Positions 1-10,261 of a stretch of DNA of 64,000 bases are shown here, one piece after another (within the stretch, counting starts at the first letter, position 1; each line of letters begins with the position of its first letter). A program made the translations under genes and the position numbers. The stretch covers positions 1 to 64,000 of the forward strand of contig LGRX02033437.1 in the NCBI GenBank assembly GCA_001247695.2. Reading direction: 5' to 3'. This DNA is from Cymbomonas tetramitiformis (lineage: Eukaryota; Chlorophyta; Pyramimonadophyceae; Pyramimonadales; Pyramimonadaceae). Below the pieces are notes generated by a model, which saw only the letters and a list, made by a program, of their open reading frames with translations, had not been told where the DNA came from and did not search any database.

Positions 1-342
1 CGTATGCCCCATGGGTATGCCCCGAGGCGTATGCCCCATGGGTGTGCCCCGAGGCGTATGCCCCATGGGTGTGCCCCGAGGCGTATGCCCCATGGGTGTG
101 CCCCGAGGCGTATGCCCCATGGGTATGCCCCGAGGCGTATGCCCCATGGGTATGCCCCGAGGCGTATGCCCCATGGGTATGCCCCGAGGCGTATGCCCCA
201 TGGGTATGCCCCGAGGCGTATGCCCCATGGGTATGCCCCGAGGCGTATGCCCCATGGGCATGCCCCGAGGCGTATACCCCATGGGTATGCCCCGAGGCGT
301 ATGCCCCATGGGTATGCCCCGAGTGTGCATGCCCCACTCGCG
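1..342. repeat. 27-bp tandem array (minisatellite)
   Basis: About twelve head-to-tail copies of a 27-bp GC-rich unit (CGTATGCCCCATGGGTATGC followed by CCCGAGG) with few substitutions, running off the left edge. Because 27 is a multiple of three, all three forward frames stay open and look like ORFs, but each is only a 9-residue repeat. I see no gene. Confidence 0.95.
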
Positions 343-915
343 AATAATGGGGAATTATCGGATATACACATAAGTGAGCGAGTGGGGAAAATAATCGATG
401 ACAAAGCAGATTTCAGGAGAAGATCTGTAATGAAATGATTCATGGTAGATTCCAGGAGAAGATCTGCAATGGCAATACAAGTATCATGATCTGCCTGATG
501 ATTGGTGGAGGAGTAACAGAATCAGGCATGGTCTGCTGGTAATTGGCCGATGACAGATGTCAATCTAGGAATCCTGCTAGTGAGTTAAAGAGCAACATGA
601 TGAAAGGGGAAGCTTGGGAAAAGTGAAGCTCAGTGAGTGTTGATCGAATGAATTAAGGACAAGTTGTACATGTTAGTGTTAGGCTTTATGCCAAGACTGA
701 ACATAAGGATATAGATGTTATAGGTTCGCGACCATACATTATATCGAAAAGTGATAGTATTGCTAGGCTGTGTAGCCAGTATATGTCATGCAATTAAACA
801 GTGGAATATAAGGCTAGAAGCCTATGTGATACACCAAAAACAATATAAACCATAAAAAGAAAAGAAAGAAGATAAAAGAAAAGAAAGGAAAATAAAGAGA
901 AAAATATGTATAAGT
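343..915. other. No gene seen
   Basis: A+G-rich sequence with short polypurine runs (around 835-900). No convincing reading frame. It may be the leader, or the degraded gag region, of the retroelement that follows. Confidence 0.5.
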
Positions 916-3707
916 TATCAGGAGTGTGCCTGGTACAACTTAGCTTCTGCACAAGATCCAGATGGACCCCTACTTCTGGTATTCTTCGCGTACTTGAAGG
1001 GACATCGTGTCAAGGTGCTGGTGGATTCTGGAGCTTCAGATATATTCGTATCTGAAGACTGCGCCAGACGCTGTAAGTTGACTACGCGAAGTGGACCCGC
1101 TATGCGTGTAACTCTGGCGGATGGCTCAGTCAAGACGACTGGTCATGTGGCCTATTCTAAGTTCACTGCCAGGACCACGACAGGGACCTATACTGAGCAA
1201 TCTATGGCTATGCGGGTGCTATCCCTGGGCATCACCGTGGACATGGTGTTGGGAGGGAAGTGGCTACGCAGCTTATCTCCCATTACGCTGGACTATAATG
1301 GCAATGGTTCAGTGTCCTTTTCTAGCAAAAGGAAAGGAGGCGGTGCAGAGAGGGTTACCATCTCCGGGTGTAATCCTGGAATCAGTGCTGCCCCTGGAGG
1401 AAGGAACGGGAAGCGACGAGGAGAAGTGGATTGTGCGGGGCTGATTAACGAGGTGTTCCTCAATGCGGTGCAGTTGAAAAAACATCTAGTGGCCGCGGAA
1501 ACGCGAAGACTCGCGGGAGACGCTTCTTCAATGCCCGCGTGGTTAATGATGGCTGCGAGGACCACCACGGGAGAGCCAGCTTTTAAGGTGGAAGCTGAGG
1601 ATTTGGCCGTTGAGAAGGAGGACACCTCGAAAGAAAAGGTGAACACCGAGATTCCGACCGGCGCCACCGATAAACCGAAGAAGAACCCTGTGTCGCAGCA
1701 GGACTCGCAAGATGCGGATGCCACTGCAGCGTGAAAGAAGAAGTTCAAGGACCTCTTCGACGAGTTTGAGCAGGAGCTGCGGGACTCTTTACCTTCTGGA
1801 TTGGAAAACCTTCGGCACGCTGACGAAGATCAGGCGAAGATTAATCTCAAGCCGGACAGCGAAGGAGGACCTCCGTGTAGAAGACCTTACAAGATGTCTG
1901 TGGAGGAGTTGCGTCAACTACGAGAACGCATTGAACAACTGGTAGAGAAAGGATATATACGACCATCATCGAGTCCGTATGCGGCTCCTTGTTTAATGGT
2001 GCCCAAGCCAGGACAACCCCATGTCCTTAGGCTGGTGTGTGATTTCAGGCAACTGAATTCACAAAGAATTCGAGACCGGTATCCTCTACCTGATATTCAA
2101 ATGATGTTTGACGAGATGCAGGGAGCTACCCATTTCTCCACCTTCGACGCAGTAGACGGGTTCTGGCAAGTACCTATGGCACCTGAGTACGTGGAGAAGA
2201 CAGCATTCACTACTCAGATGGGAGCCTACGAGTGGTTGGTAATGCCTCAAGGCTTGCAGAACTCACCGTCACAATATCAACGGCGAATGCAGCGAGCGTT
2301 GGGACATTTACGCTTCGTCAGAATTTTCATTGACGATGTGTGTGTGTTTACACCAGTGGGACCGTAGAGGAGCAGTACTCCGCGGTACGTACATTCCTGC
2401 TAACATGCCGCGAGAAGGGTGTCTACTTGAAGAAGTCTAAGGCGCAGATGTTGAAGTCTTCTATCAAGTTTCTTGGTCACACTCTGTCGAAGGAAGGATG
2501 CCAACCTCAACATGATAAGGTGGCGTCAGTGCGCGATTGGCCTGCGCTGGAGAACGTTACCCACGTGCGGCAGTTCTTGGGACTGGCGGGATATTATAGG
2601 CGTTTCATCCACTGCTTCTCTGAGATAGCGCAGCCCTTGACCAAGCTGACCAAGACGGATGTACCCTGGACATGGGGACCGGAGCAGCAGTGGGCCTTTG
2701 AGGAGTTGAAAGCTGCTCTGGTTAAGGCGCCTATTCTGGCATTGCCAAATATGAAGGCGGCAGCTGATGGATCTGCTCCTTTTCTGGTGCAGACGGACGC
2801 CAGCGGAGTGGCGCTGGGCGGGGTCCTTATGCAAGACTGTGGGAATGGCCTGAAGGTGATTGCATATGAGAGCCGACAATTTTCAGCGGCAGAGCAGAAT
2901 TAACATACCGGAGAGCGAGAACTGGGTGCTCTACATCATTGCTGTACAGTGACGTGGAGACATTATTTGATTTTTACTGAGTTCAAGCTTCAAGGTGATC
3001 ACCGCCCATTAGAGTGGTTAATGGAGCCGGGGCGTGAGCTATCTCGGCGACAGGCGAGATGGTACCTGGACCTGGTGGAGGTGGGTGTTCCCCGTATGGA
3101 ATATGTGAAGGTGGCTCTATTGCTGGTACCTGACGCATTGTCTCGCCGACCTGACTATGTGGCCAAGTCGCCACGAGAAGGGTTGAAGGAGGCGGGGGTA
3201 CTGGACGACAAATCCGATTTGCCCAAGACTTCGCTCGCTGCGATGGACACCTCCCACATCTTCGAAGAGGGGCCCTCGAAGAGCTATCCTGCGTGGCATG
3301 CAGAGCAGCAGGCCTATCTTCACGCGGTGGACACTTTGCAGATAGCGGAGAAAGCTATGGAGGCTACCCTGGCCTTTAAAAGTCGGGGAAAGTATCTGAG
3401 ACCCAAGACGCTGGATAAGCGCATCACTTCTAAAGTGAAGGGGGTATCAGATAAAGTCGCGAAGGTGAGCAGTCGCGCCGAGGACACTCAGACGACTCAG
3501 CAGAAGTCGGGTGAACTGGAACGCACATTGAGGAGGAGTACCCGCTCCCAAGTGTTGCGAGCGAAGGAGGATGTAAAAGCTCCTTTGCGGGATGCCGCCT
3601 CAGAACGAGGCGAAGTGAACACCAAGACCAAAGTGTCCAAGCAGGGTGACACGCAGGGCATGCGTTCTGATGGTATGCAAAATTACTTGGTAGGCTTAAG
3701 TATGTAG
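916..3707 (+). pseudogene. Ty3/gypsy-like pol remnant: protease, reverse transcriptase, RNase H
   Basis: Reading frames follow the order of a Ty3/gypsy Pol. A retropepsin motif VDSGAS lies near 1020-1040. Reverse transcriptase runs from about 1940 to 2600, with RPSSSPY near 1960, VCDFRQLN near 2035, FDAVDGFWQ near 2150 and the catalytic FIDD near 2330 (Y-x-D-D with F in place of Y). RNase H follows (QTDASGVALGGVL near 2790-2830 and GDHRPLEWL near 2995). The gene is broken: an in-frame TGA at 1732-1734, a one-base shift in a GT run just after FIDD (about 2335-2345), and an in-frame TAA at 2901-2903 inside RNase H. The last part (about 3150-3707) is a Lys/Arg-rich tail. No integrase follows directly; a matching piece may be the one at 9.74-10.26 kb. 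Family assignment is firm; the extent is approximate. Confidence 0.85.
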
Positions 3708-3729
3708 AGGCGCATAATTTTTTAAAAGA

Positions 3730-4215
3730 CGATTAAACAATGTATAATAACTTATTTTTTCATATTTCGTATGAGAACATCATATTCCAAATTGACTATT
3801 TTTTCAACTTTGAGTTTTCGGGCAGTTGGGTGCCCACCCGAGGTAGAAACGTCTCTCCGAATCTTTCGTATGCGCGTTGAATGTGAAGTAGACAATAATT
3901 TATGATATATATATATTTTTTGTTATTCCGTATGAGAATATCATATTTCAAATTGACTTTCGTTTTCAACTCTGAGATTTCGGGCAGTTGGGTGCCCACC
4001 CGAGGTGGAAACGTCTCTCCGAATCTTTCGTATGCGCGTTGAATGCGAAGTAGACAATAATTTATGAAAACCGATTCGTTTTTGTTATTCTCATTGAGAA
4101 TGTTATTTTCCAAATTGACTATTTTTTCAACTTCGAGATTTTGGGCACTTGGGTGAGCATTAGAGGTAGTCTAAACGCATCGGGACGTTCTCCGAATGTT
4201 CCGAATGAGAACCGC
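3730..4215. repeat. Three tandem copies of a ~162-bp unit
   Basis: The phrase GGGCAGTTGGGTGCCCACCC recurs near 3820 and 3982, and in degraded form near 4142. Surrounding sequence (TTTTTCAACTT, CGTCTCTCCGAAT, TTTCGTATGCGCGTTGAATG) is repeated in phase. The third copy is the most diverged. Non-coding. Confidence 0.85.
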
Positions 4216-4264
4216 GTCGGGGATGTATGAAATCATTATATGTGCATATGGATTCCTAACAAAT

Positions 4265-5631
4265 ATGGATATCTAACATCCTACGGTGGGCTACACGGGC
4301 AAAGCCCTAAAAAAACAAGCATCATCGGAGACCCTAAGAGGTCTTTTTCAACCCAGCTAGTTTGGCTTCGCCGCGCTGGTCAATAGATGCGTGCTCTAGG
4401 GGCTTATGCCCATGCATGTGCTGTGGGGATACCTACTCCCACAGGCCAGCCGTGATTCTAGCCCCAGCAATCGTTGGTGGATGGCGGCGGAGTACTCTAT
4501 GGTGGATGCAGTCGAGCGCCGCCAGGATGTCGTCATCCAACGCCCACGCGGTGCGGTGTGACAATGCGTGGCATTACCAGAGCAAGTGCGGGGACGCGGG
4601 CACCCCGATGGGGGCGAAGGCGGAAAATGCGGTGTGCTCCTCCTATGCACACGAGTGCGAAAGCAGAGAGGGAAAACGGCAGGTCGGGTGCTACAGCACC
4701 ACCACACACCACCAGACAATGGTCAATGGGCACGTAAGGTGGATGAAAGAGCGGAGAATGCTGCGGACGGAACTCGTTGCTGTCAAAGGTCTTGTCATTG
4801 GTGGAGGCGTTAGACTCGATGTTGGTGTATGGTGCATAAGCACCACCAGACACCACCAGACGATAGTCGGGTGAAGAATGCCGTCGATGTTCTCGGAGAT
4901 ATTCCAGGGCATCCCGAACAGCGGCGAGGCGTGCACGTTGGCGCTCAGTGGCCATGGTTCCAGCGCAGACTGGATAATTCTGCGAAGGGAAATTAGGGTT
5001 CACAAGGGGAAACCCAACTTTTCGTAAAATGGACAATTCCAAGTGATGAAAGATTCATTTTGAGGTAGTTTTTGACGAGGAAAACGGCGGTGAAGTCAAA
5101 ATAGTCGTCCGGTAGGCCAGTTTTGCTGCAGTAGAGGTGCTGCTGGCCAGAGTGTCGAAGGCTACGTAAGTGTCGATATAAAATGTCGAAAAATGTCTAA
5201 ATGTCTCGCACGAAAAAGTGCGGAAAATATCGAAGAAGTGTAGGGGTCTCGCACAAGCGCGGAAAATGTCAAGGTCTCGCAAGGAGGAAGTGCGGAAAAT
5301 GTCGGAATGTCAAAGTGTCTCAAGGTCTCGCACAAGCGCGGAAAATGTCGAAATGTCTTAGAATCACACCAGCGTGAAGCGATCTTGCCAGCGAATCTCG
5401 TAGCAGTGGAAAGCGGTGAGGGTCCATAACCTAATGAAAGAGCTAATATATATCATATATTAGTCGAGCCAAACAGCGGAAACAGTCGGAAGCTGACGAA
5501 ACGAAGGCTAAGATGAGATAATAAAATTATCGGTCGGAACTGAATGAGTGACACCACAGGGCGAGGGGTGACACAGGAAGAGACAGTCACCCCCAACTTA
5601 TGGGGGGGGGCAAAGTTCGGTCTCCCCAAGA
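4265..5631 (-). mobile_element. Truncated small LTR retroelement (copy E), same family as D
   Basis: The interior matches, in inverted orientation, the interior of element D (16.96-18.63 kb), including the internal ORF and the block containing GACCTCTTAGGGTCTC. A probable 5' LTR lies at 5432-5631, reading leftwards from TCTTGGGGAGACC to ATTA. It is followed by the primer-site motif GGTTATGG (complement at 5424-5431). Homology to D stops near 4270, where the 3' LTR should begin, so the 3' end is missing. The internal ORF (4976 to about 4533 on the minus strand) contains LVVSGGAYAP and LVVCGGA, paralleling D. Function of that protein is unknown. Confidence 0.7.
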
Positions 5632-5711
5632 GATCTCCCGAAGAGATAAGTTAACATAGAATTATGAGCATGCCCACAGGCGAAACCATTGTCCAACAGT
5701 TGAGCGCGTGC

Positions 5712-6478
5712 ATTGATCATCCAACATTTAGATTAATCGACGCACGCGCACAGATGTACATGTGCGTATGTGGCACGATTCATCGGGGATTCCAGTGAAG
5801 CAATTGTTTTGGGTGCGTCGATCTTCCAACACCGGATCAGATCGACGCATGCGCAAACCGTACGAACTTCATAAGTCCTCAACCGACACCAATACCCGAA
5901 TCATTTGTGCGCGTGCGTCGATGATCTATTATTCTGATTAATCGACGCACGCGCACAGATGTGCATGTGCGTATGTGGCACGATTCATCGGGGATTCCAG
6001 TGCAAGAATTTGTGCGCGTGCGTCGATCTTTCATCATCCGATCTGATCGACGCATGCGCAAAGCGCACGAACTTCATAAGTCCTCAACCGACACCAATAC
6101 CCGAATCATTTGTGCGCGTGCGTCGATGATCTATTATTCTGATTAATCGACACACACGCACAGATGTGCATGTGCGTATGTGGCACGATTCATCGGGGAT
6201 TCCAGTGCAAGAATTTGTGCGCGTGCGTCGATCTTTCATCATCCGATCTGATCGACGCATGCGCAAACCGTACGAACTTCATAAGTCCTCAACCGACACC
6301 AATACCCGAATCATTTGTGCGCGTGCGTCGATGATCTATTATTCTGATTAATCGACGCACGCGCACAGATGTGCATGTGCGTATGTGGCACGATTCATCG
6401 GGGATTCCAGTGCAAGAATTTGTGTGCGTGCGTCGATCTTTCATCATCCGATCTGATCGACGCATGCGCACACTTTAT
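5712..6478. repeat. 205-bp tandem repeat with internal inverted repeats
   Basis: About 3.7 copies of a 205-bp unit; start points of equivalent phrases are 5961, 6166 and 6371. Each unit holds several copies of CGACGCACGCGCACA and its complement TGTGCGCGTGCGTCG, so each can fold into long GC-rich hairpins. Copies are about 97-99% alike, the leftmost being most diverged. Apparent 60-aa ORFs on both strands are by-products. Confidence 0.93.
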
Positions 6479-6479
6479 G

Positions 6480-7490
6480 AAAGTCAGATATCAGACATAA
6501 ACACCGATTGTTTTTGGAAGTGCGTCGATCTTATGGGGGTGTTGTGTGTAAACTCCACATCGACATGTCAAGGCGCGGAGGACAGGTTCGAAGACCGCGG
6601 AGGACAGGAACAACGCTGACGTCAGTTCCACGTCATTATGGAGGACGCACTCGGACAGTCGATCGGTTTTGCGCTGTGAAGGCATTGGAATTATGCTGCG
6701 TTTTCTCCTGAAAAACAAATTCAAAATAAAAAGGCATTTTCTATCTGTCGATCAATCGAGTGCAATCGTTGCAGCAGCCGAATAAAAGGTTTCGGCGGCA
6801 GGAAGCGAAAGGAGCAATAGCCGCAATAGTAATCACGTATCACATAATGATATCACAACCCCTTATGAACGAGCGACACATTTTACGTGCAAAAAGGGGG
6901 AAACACATACCGTGGCGGAGCCACTGACACTGCACGTCGCGGAGATCAAGATGTCGTGGGTTTTGCGCAGCGATTAATGCCTCTCTCGTGAGAATTTTTT
7001 GGAATACTGCTTTTCACACCTCTATTATGGTATGGTATATTGATTGGGAGCGAGCGACTTTTCAAGACAGAGAATATCACGGATATCATCCGCGATGAGA
7101 TAGGGTTTCTTCTTACTCTCGTCGCGCGGACATCTTAGGAACGTGGCATATTAGTCGGTCAACTTCGATTTCGTAGGGATTCCGGGTTTGTGTTAATGGC
7201 GGTTTCTTGGAGTTCTTGTCGCGTGATGGCAAACGAAGAGGGGATATCCATCACACTACTGTCGTTTACGTCGATCGTATAACGCTTTCGAGTACTTCGC
7301 GATCTAAGGTCTTCGTTAACTAAGGTCTTCGACATATGCTATGTGCGCGTTATCTTTAAGGCGTTTAAAAGGGTTTCACCTTCCTTGTTTTTCGTGGTCG
7401 TTGTGGAAATGGATAGTAAAAATGTAACTGGATTTTGCAGACTGGCGACTATCCTCGAGGAGCTACACGATTAGACTCGGGCGCTTCACG
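6480..7490. other. No gene seen
   Basis: Mixed-composition sequence with no ORF of convincing length and no recognisable motif. Confidence 0.5.
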
Positions 7491-7524
7491 CGCATATTGT
7501 ATATTCAAGGTGCGAAACTTCGTT

Positions 7525-7757
7525 GTGTAAACAGTGTAAATGGTGATGAGCTGGCCATGTCTCACAGTGTAAATGGTGATGAGCTGCCGGTGTCTCCTAA
7601 CAGTGTAAATGGGGATGAGCTGCCCAAGTCTCCTAACAGTGCAAATGGGGATGAGCTGCCCAGGTCTTCTAACAGTGTAAATGGGGATGAGCTGCTCAGG
7701 TCTCTTAACAGTGTAATTGGTGATGAGCTGCCCAAGTCTCCTAACAATGTAAACAAT
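7525..7757 (+). repeat. 39-bp tandem repeat, open in one frame (13-aa unit SVNGDELPxSPN)
   Basis: Six copies of a 39-bp unit (AACAGTGTAAATGGTGATGA onward). The forward frame 7497-7769 reads a 13-residue repeat with NGDEL in each unit. It could encode a short repetitive peptide, but there is no flanking protein domain and I treat it as a minisatellite. Confidence 0.8.
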
Positions 7758-7932
7758 GTACGGGCCTAAACGGCCATATCTGGTTTAAAGATTTTTGAGA
7801 CCAAAATCATCAAAACGGAAGTACTAGCAAAAACTTTTCACTAGGCCCAATTATGTAAGCCTCAAGGATATGAATATTTATTTCATCCATATGCTGTAGC
7901 GCAAAGGTGCACACGCGCCAACGCTTAGCGGT

Positions 7933-8188
7933 ATGGCTGCTCAAAGAGCACAATTCGGCAGACGTGAGCAGAATCTTCCGTCTTCGCAGGCTTCTTTTGG
8001 CCCTCCACCGCTGACCTTTGATGAACCGGCTCCACCCGACGAAATGGCGGGGCCCACGCCGTGGTCCAATTGGGTCATAAAGGGTCGAGTGCTTGCCGGG
8101 GGCTATCCTTGCTGTTTAGATGATGCTGAGATTGACAAGTTGTTGAACATGCTTTTACACAAAATTGGCATCGACACATTTGTGTGCC
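7933..8188 (+). CDS. Probable first exon of a protein tyrosine/dual-specificity phosphatase-like protein
   Basis: An ATG at 7933 opens a frame reading a proline-rich leader and then NWVIKGRVLAGGYP, a cluster of acidic residues, LLHKIGIDTFVCLQ. This resembles the N-terminal part of PTP/DSP-fold proteins (a W-[VI]-x-G-R-[VL]-x-x-G-x-Y-P phrase, then a G-[IV]-x-x-F-V-x-L strand). The catalytic HCx5R is not in this exon. The frame ends naturally at CTGCAA|GTGCGA, a plausible 5' splice site, just before a minisatellite that would lie in the intron. I could not find a second exon downstream; retroelement sequence begins by 8970, so the gene may be cut off. The assignment rests on a motif-level resemblance only. 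Confidence 0.45.
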
Positions 8189-8261
8189 TGCAAGTGCGAA
8201 CTACTCCATATGTTATCGTGCACATGGTGCACATCAATCATTCAAGCGGAACACGCATTCT

Positions 8262-8652
8262 GCGACCCCACTGGCGCGCCCCCAGCTCAATTTCATGCGC
8301 CCGGCTGGCGCGTCCCCAACTCAGTTCCATGCGCCCGGCAGGCGCACCCCCTGCTCAGCTCCATGCGCCCGGCAGGCGCCCCCCCAGCTCAGTTCCATTC
8401 GGCCGGCAGGCGCCCCCCCCCTCAGTTCCATGCGCCCGGCTGGCGCGTCCCCAAACTCAGCTCCATGCGCCCAGCTGGCGCGTCCCCAGCTCCGTTCCAT
8501 GCGCCCAACAAGCGCAACCCCCTAGCTCAGTTCCATGCGTCCGGCATATGCGGCCGCTCTGTTCCATGGCGGGCCCCACTCAGCTCCATGCACCCGGCAG
8601 GCGCGCCCCCCAACTTAGTTCCATGCGCCCGGCAGGCGACCCGCCCCCTGCT
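8262..8652. repeat. Minisatellite of ~33-38 bp (GCGCCCGGCAGGCGC-rich)
   Basis: About ten imperfect copies of a GC-rich unit built from CAGCTCAGTTCCATGCGCCC and GGCAGGCGCC. Pro/Ala/Arg-rich frames across it are repeat translations. It follows the probable phosphatase exon and may sit in an intron. Confidence 0.85.
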
Positions 8653-8971
8653 CGATTTCCATCTCGGGAGAACTTGGAATTGCACATATTGCATTTTGTG
8701 TTGCATACCCTACGTTTTGTATGGCATATACTTTATTATTTCCTTGTGAATAAGTACAAATATGTTGGAATTGTATTCTCCATTTCGGGACCCATTTTCA
8801 GGAACAAGAATATGCAATTATGGCATGATTCTAGCATCACCGAGCGCTAAACCCTAAATCATCGTTCACATATCAATTTGGATAGGAGCATATCATCCCA
8901 TACAAACTTTTTGAAACTTCTACACAACTTATATTGTAAAATACAAAAATTATGCAAAGTCTACCAACTAA

Positions 8972-9500
8972 TTTTGCTTACCATCTTCTGTGCCCTCCGC
9001 CCTGAAAGGGGACGTGAAGGAAGACCAGTGCTCGGAAGCGCAGGAACAGTCTGCAGAAGCTCCACTGCCATCACAGAGGCAGCCAAGGAAGTCTGTACGA
9101 TTCCAGGCAGTTGGCTGGCACGGCATGCGTGTGCGGCAGGAGGTATTTGACCGTATCCAGGCTAAATATGGCAACTTCGACGTCGACGCCTGCTGCGATG
9201 AGCATGGCAACAATCGGCGTGTCAAGCGGTTCTGGCACAACTGCTTACAGGAGAAGTGGAGAGGGTTACATGTGTGGTGCGAACCCTCGTTCTCGGACAA
9301 ACACTTGACAGTGGAGGCCTTGCTGCGTAAATACGTGCAGGAGTGGCGATGTGACCCCGAGAACACTTCTGCGGTGTTTCTACTGCCTGATATTCAGTCC
9401 AGAATGCCGCAGTGGAGATCCCTGTTCAGGCGGGCAGGAATGCGTATTGAGGAGGTGATTCCCACGCATGATGCGCAAGGCAGGGAAGATATCTTCCTGG
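8972..9500 (+). pseudogene. Retroelement pol piece with a Dam (N6-adenine methyltransferase)-like domain
   Basis: A forward frame reads RVRQEVFDRIQAKYGNFDVD, then DACCDEHGNN, WRGLHVWCEPSF, a gap, and TSAVFLLPD. The order (F-D-V-D-A-C, N, W-x-G-L-x-V-W-x-x-P-[SF], F-L-L-P) matches phage-type Dam domains, where the catalytic motif is usually NPP[YF]. Here that position reads CEPSF, so activity is doubtful. Such domains are known in some retroelements, notably DIRS-type. It lies just upstream of an integrase fragment, so I infer it belonged to the same Pol as that fragment and perhaps to the 0.9-3.7 kb remnant. An insertion interrupts it after about 9500. Confidence 0.55.
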
Positions 9501-9752
9501 GATTGGCCGGCCCGGGGCCGTGTCACGGAGGCCCGGGCCGAAGGCGGGCCGAAGGAAAAGTTGCGGATGGGCCGAGTCGCATTGAGGGGAAAATCGATAA
9601 ATTTCCAAAATTTTATCGATTTTTGACAAATTGTCATACTTAAAATTAAAATTTTGCGCCTGCGGCGGGCAATTTTGGGTTCGGGCCGAGACGGGCCGAA
9701 ATGTGGCCGAAGTAAATTCCCAATGCGGGCCGAGTCACCTCCGCGGAAGATA
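9484..9752. mobile_element. ~250-bp insertion flanked by an 11-bp direct repeat
   Basis: GGAAGATATCT occurs at about 9485 and again at about 9747, bracketing a block unlike its surroundings: clusters of GGCCCGGGCCG/GGGCCGA around an AT-rich centre (9590-9655). The retroelement reading frame resumes beyond it in a different frame. An 11-bp duplication is longer than the 4-6 bp typical of LTR elements and suggests a SINE-like or other short insertion. No clear terminal inverted repeat. Confidence 0.5.
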
Positions 9753-10256
9753 TCTACCCTGGCGCAAAGGTGAACCAGTGCAATTGATGGAAGGTTCCAA
9801 TGGGAAACTAGTGGATTTACAGCAGCCTATGCTGGTGGTGTATGCGCCTCCATCGAAGCAGCGGGTACAAAGAGTACGTCAACCCAGAGGGCGAGTACCT
9901 ATAATACACGCAGGCAAAGCAGCCAAGTTACGTGACTCTCAGGAAAGAGCGTCTGATGCTGCTTTCTTGGAGGCCTTGAAGTCCGAGTATAGTAGAGATG
10001 GACCTCTCAATGAGCTACGCACTAAGGTAAAGTGTGCTCCTCACAGCAGCACCAACGAATTATGTCTAGTGGGTGAGGTACTGTGGAGAACTGCATCGGG
10101 AAGATTTCAGTTGGTGCTGGGAGAGGACTCTCCGCTGAGAGAGATTATTATGCGCGAAGCGCATGAATCAGCGACAGCTGGCCATACTGGCCGAGATAAA
10201 ACGCTGGAGCGTGTTCTGCGAAGGTTCTGGTGGAGGAATGCACACCAAGATGTGGG
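9748..10256 (+). pseudogene. Retroelement Pol piece: linker and integrase N-terminal zinc-binding region
   Basis: The frame reads WRKGEPVQLMEGSNG, a basic linker, and then a region ending in REAHESATAGHTGRDKTLER and RFWWRNAHQDV. That is the start of the H-H-C-C zinc-binding domain of a Ty3/gypsy integrase (H, four residues later G-H-x-G-x-x-K-T, then the aromatic [FY]-W-W). The two cysteines and the DDE core are absent because the frame runs into an unrelated gag-like sequence at about 10,260. This is an insertion or recombination junction. Confidence 0.7.
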
Positions 10257-10261
10257 TGCGG

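Noticed and set aside
4..438. Three overlapping forward ORFs at the left edge
   Set aside because: All are translations of the 27-bp tandem repeat, open because the period is a multiple of three.
8165..8850. Extended Pro/Ala-rich C-terminus for the phosphatase-like exon
   Set aside because: The frame continues only through a minisatellite; a splice donor at 8188 is the simpler reading.
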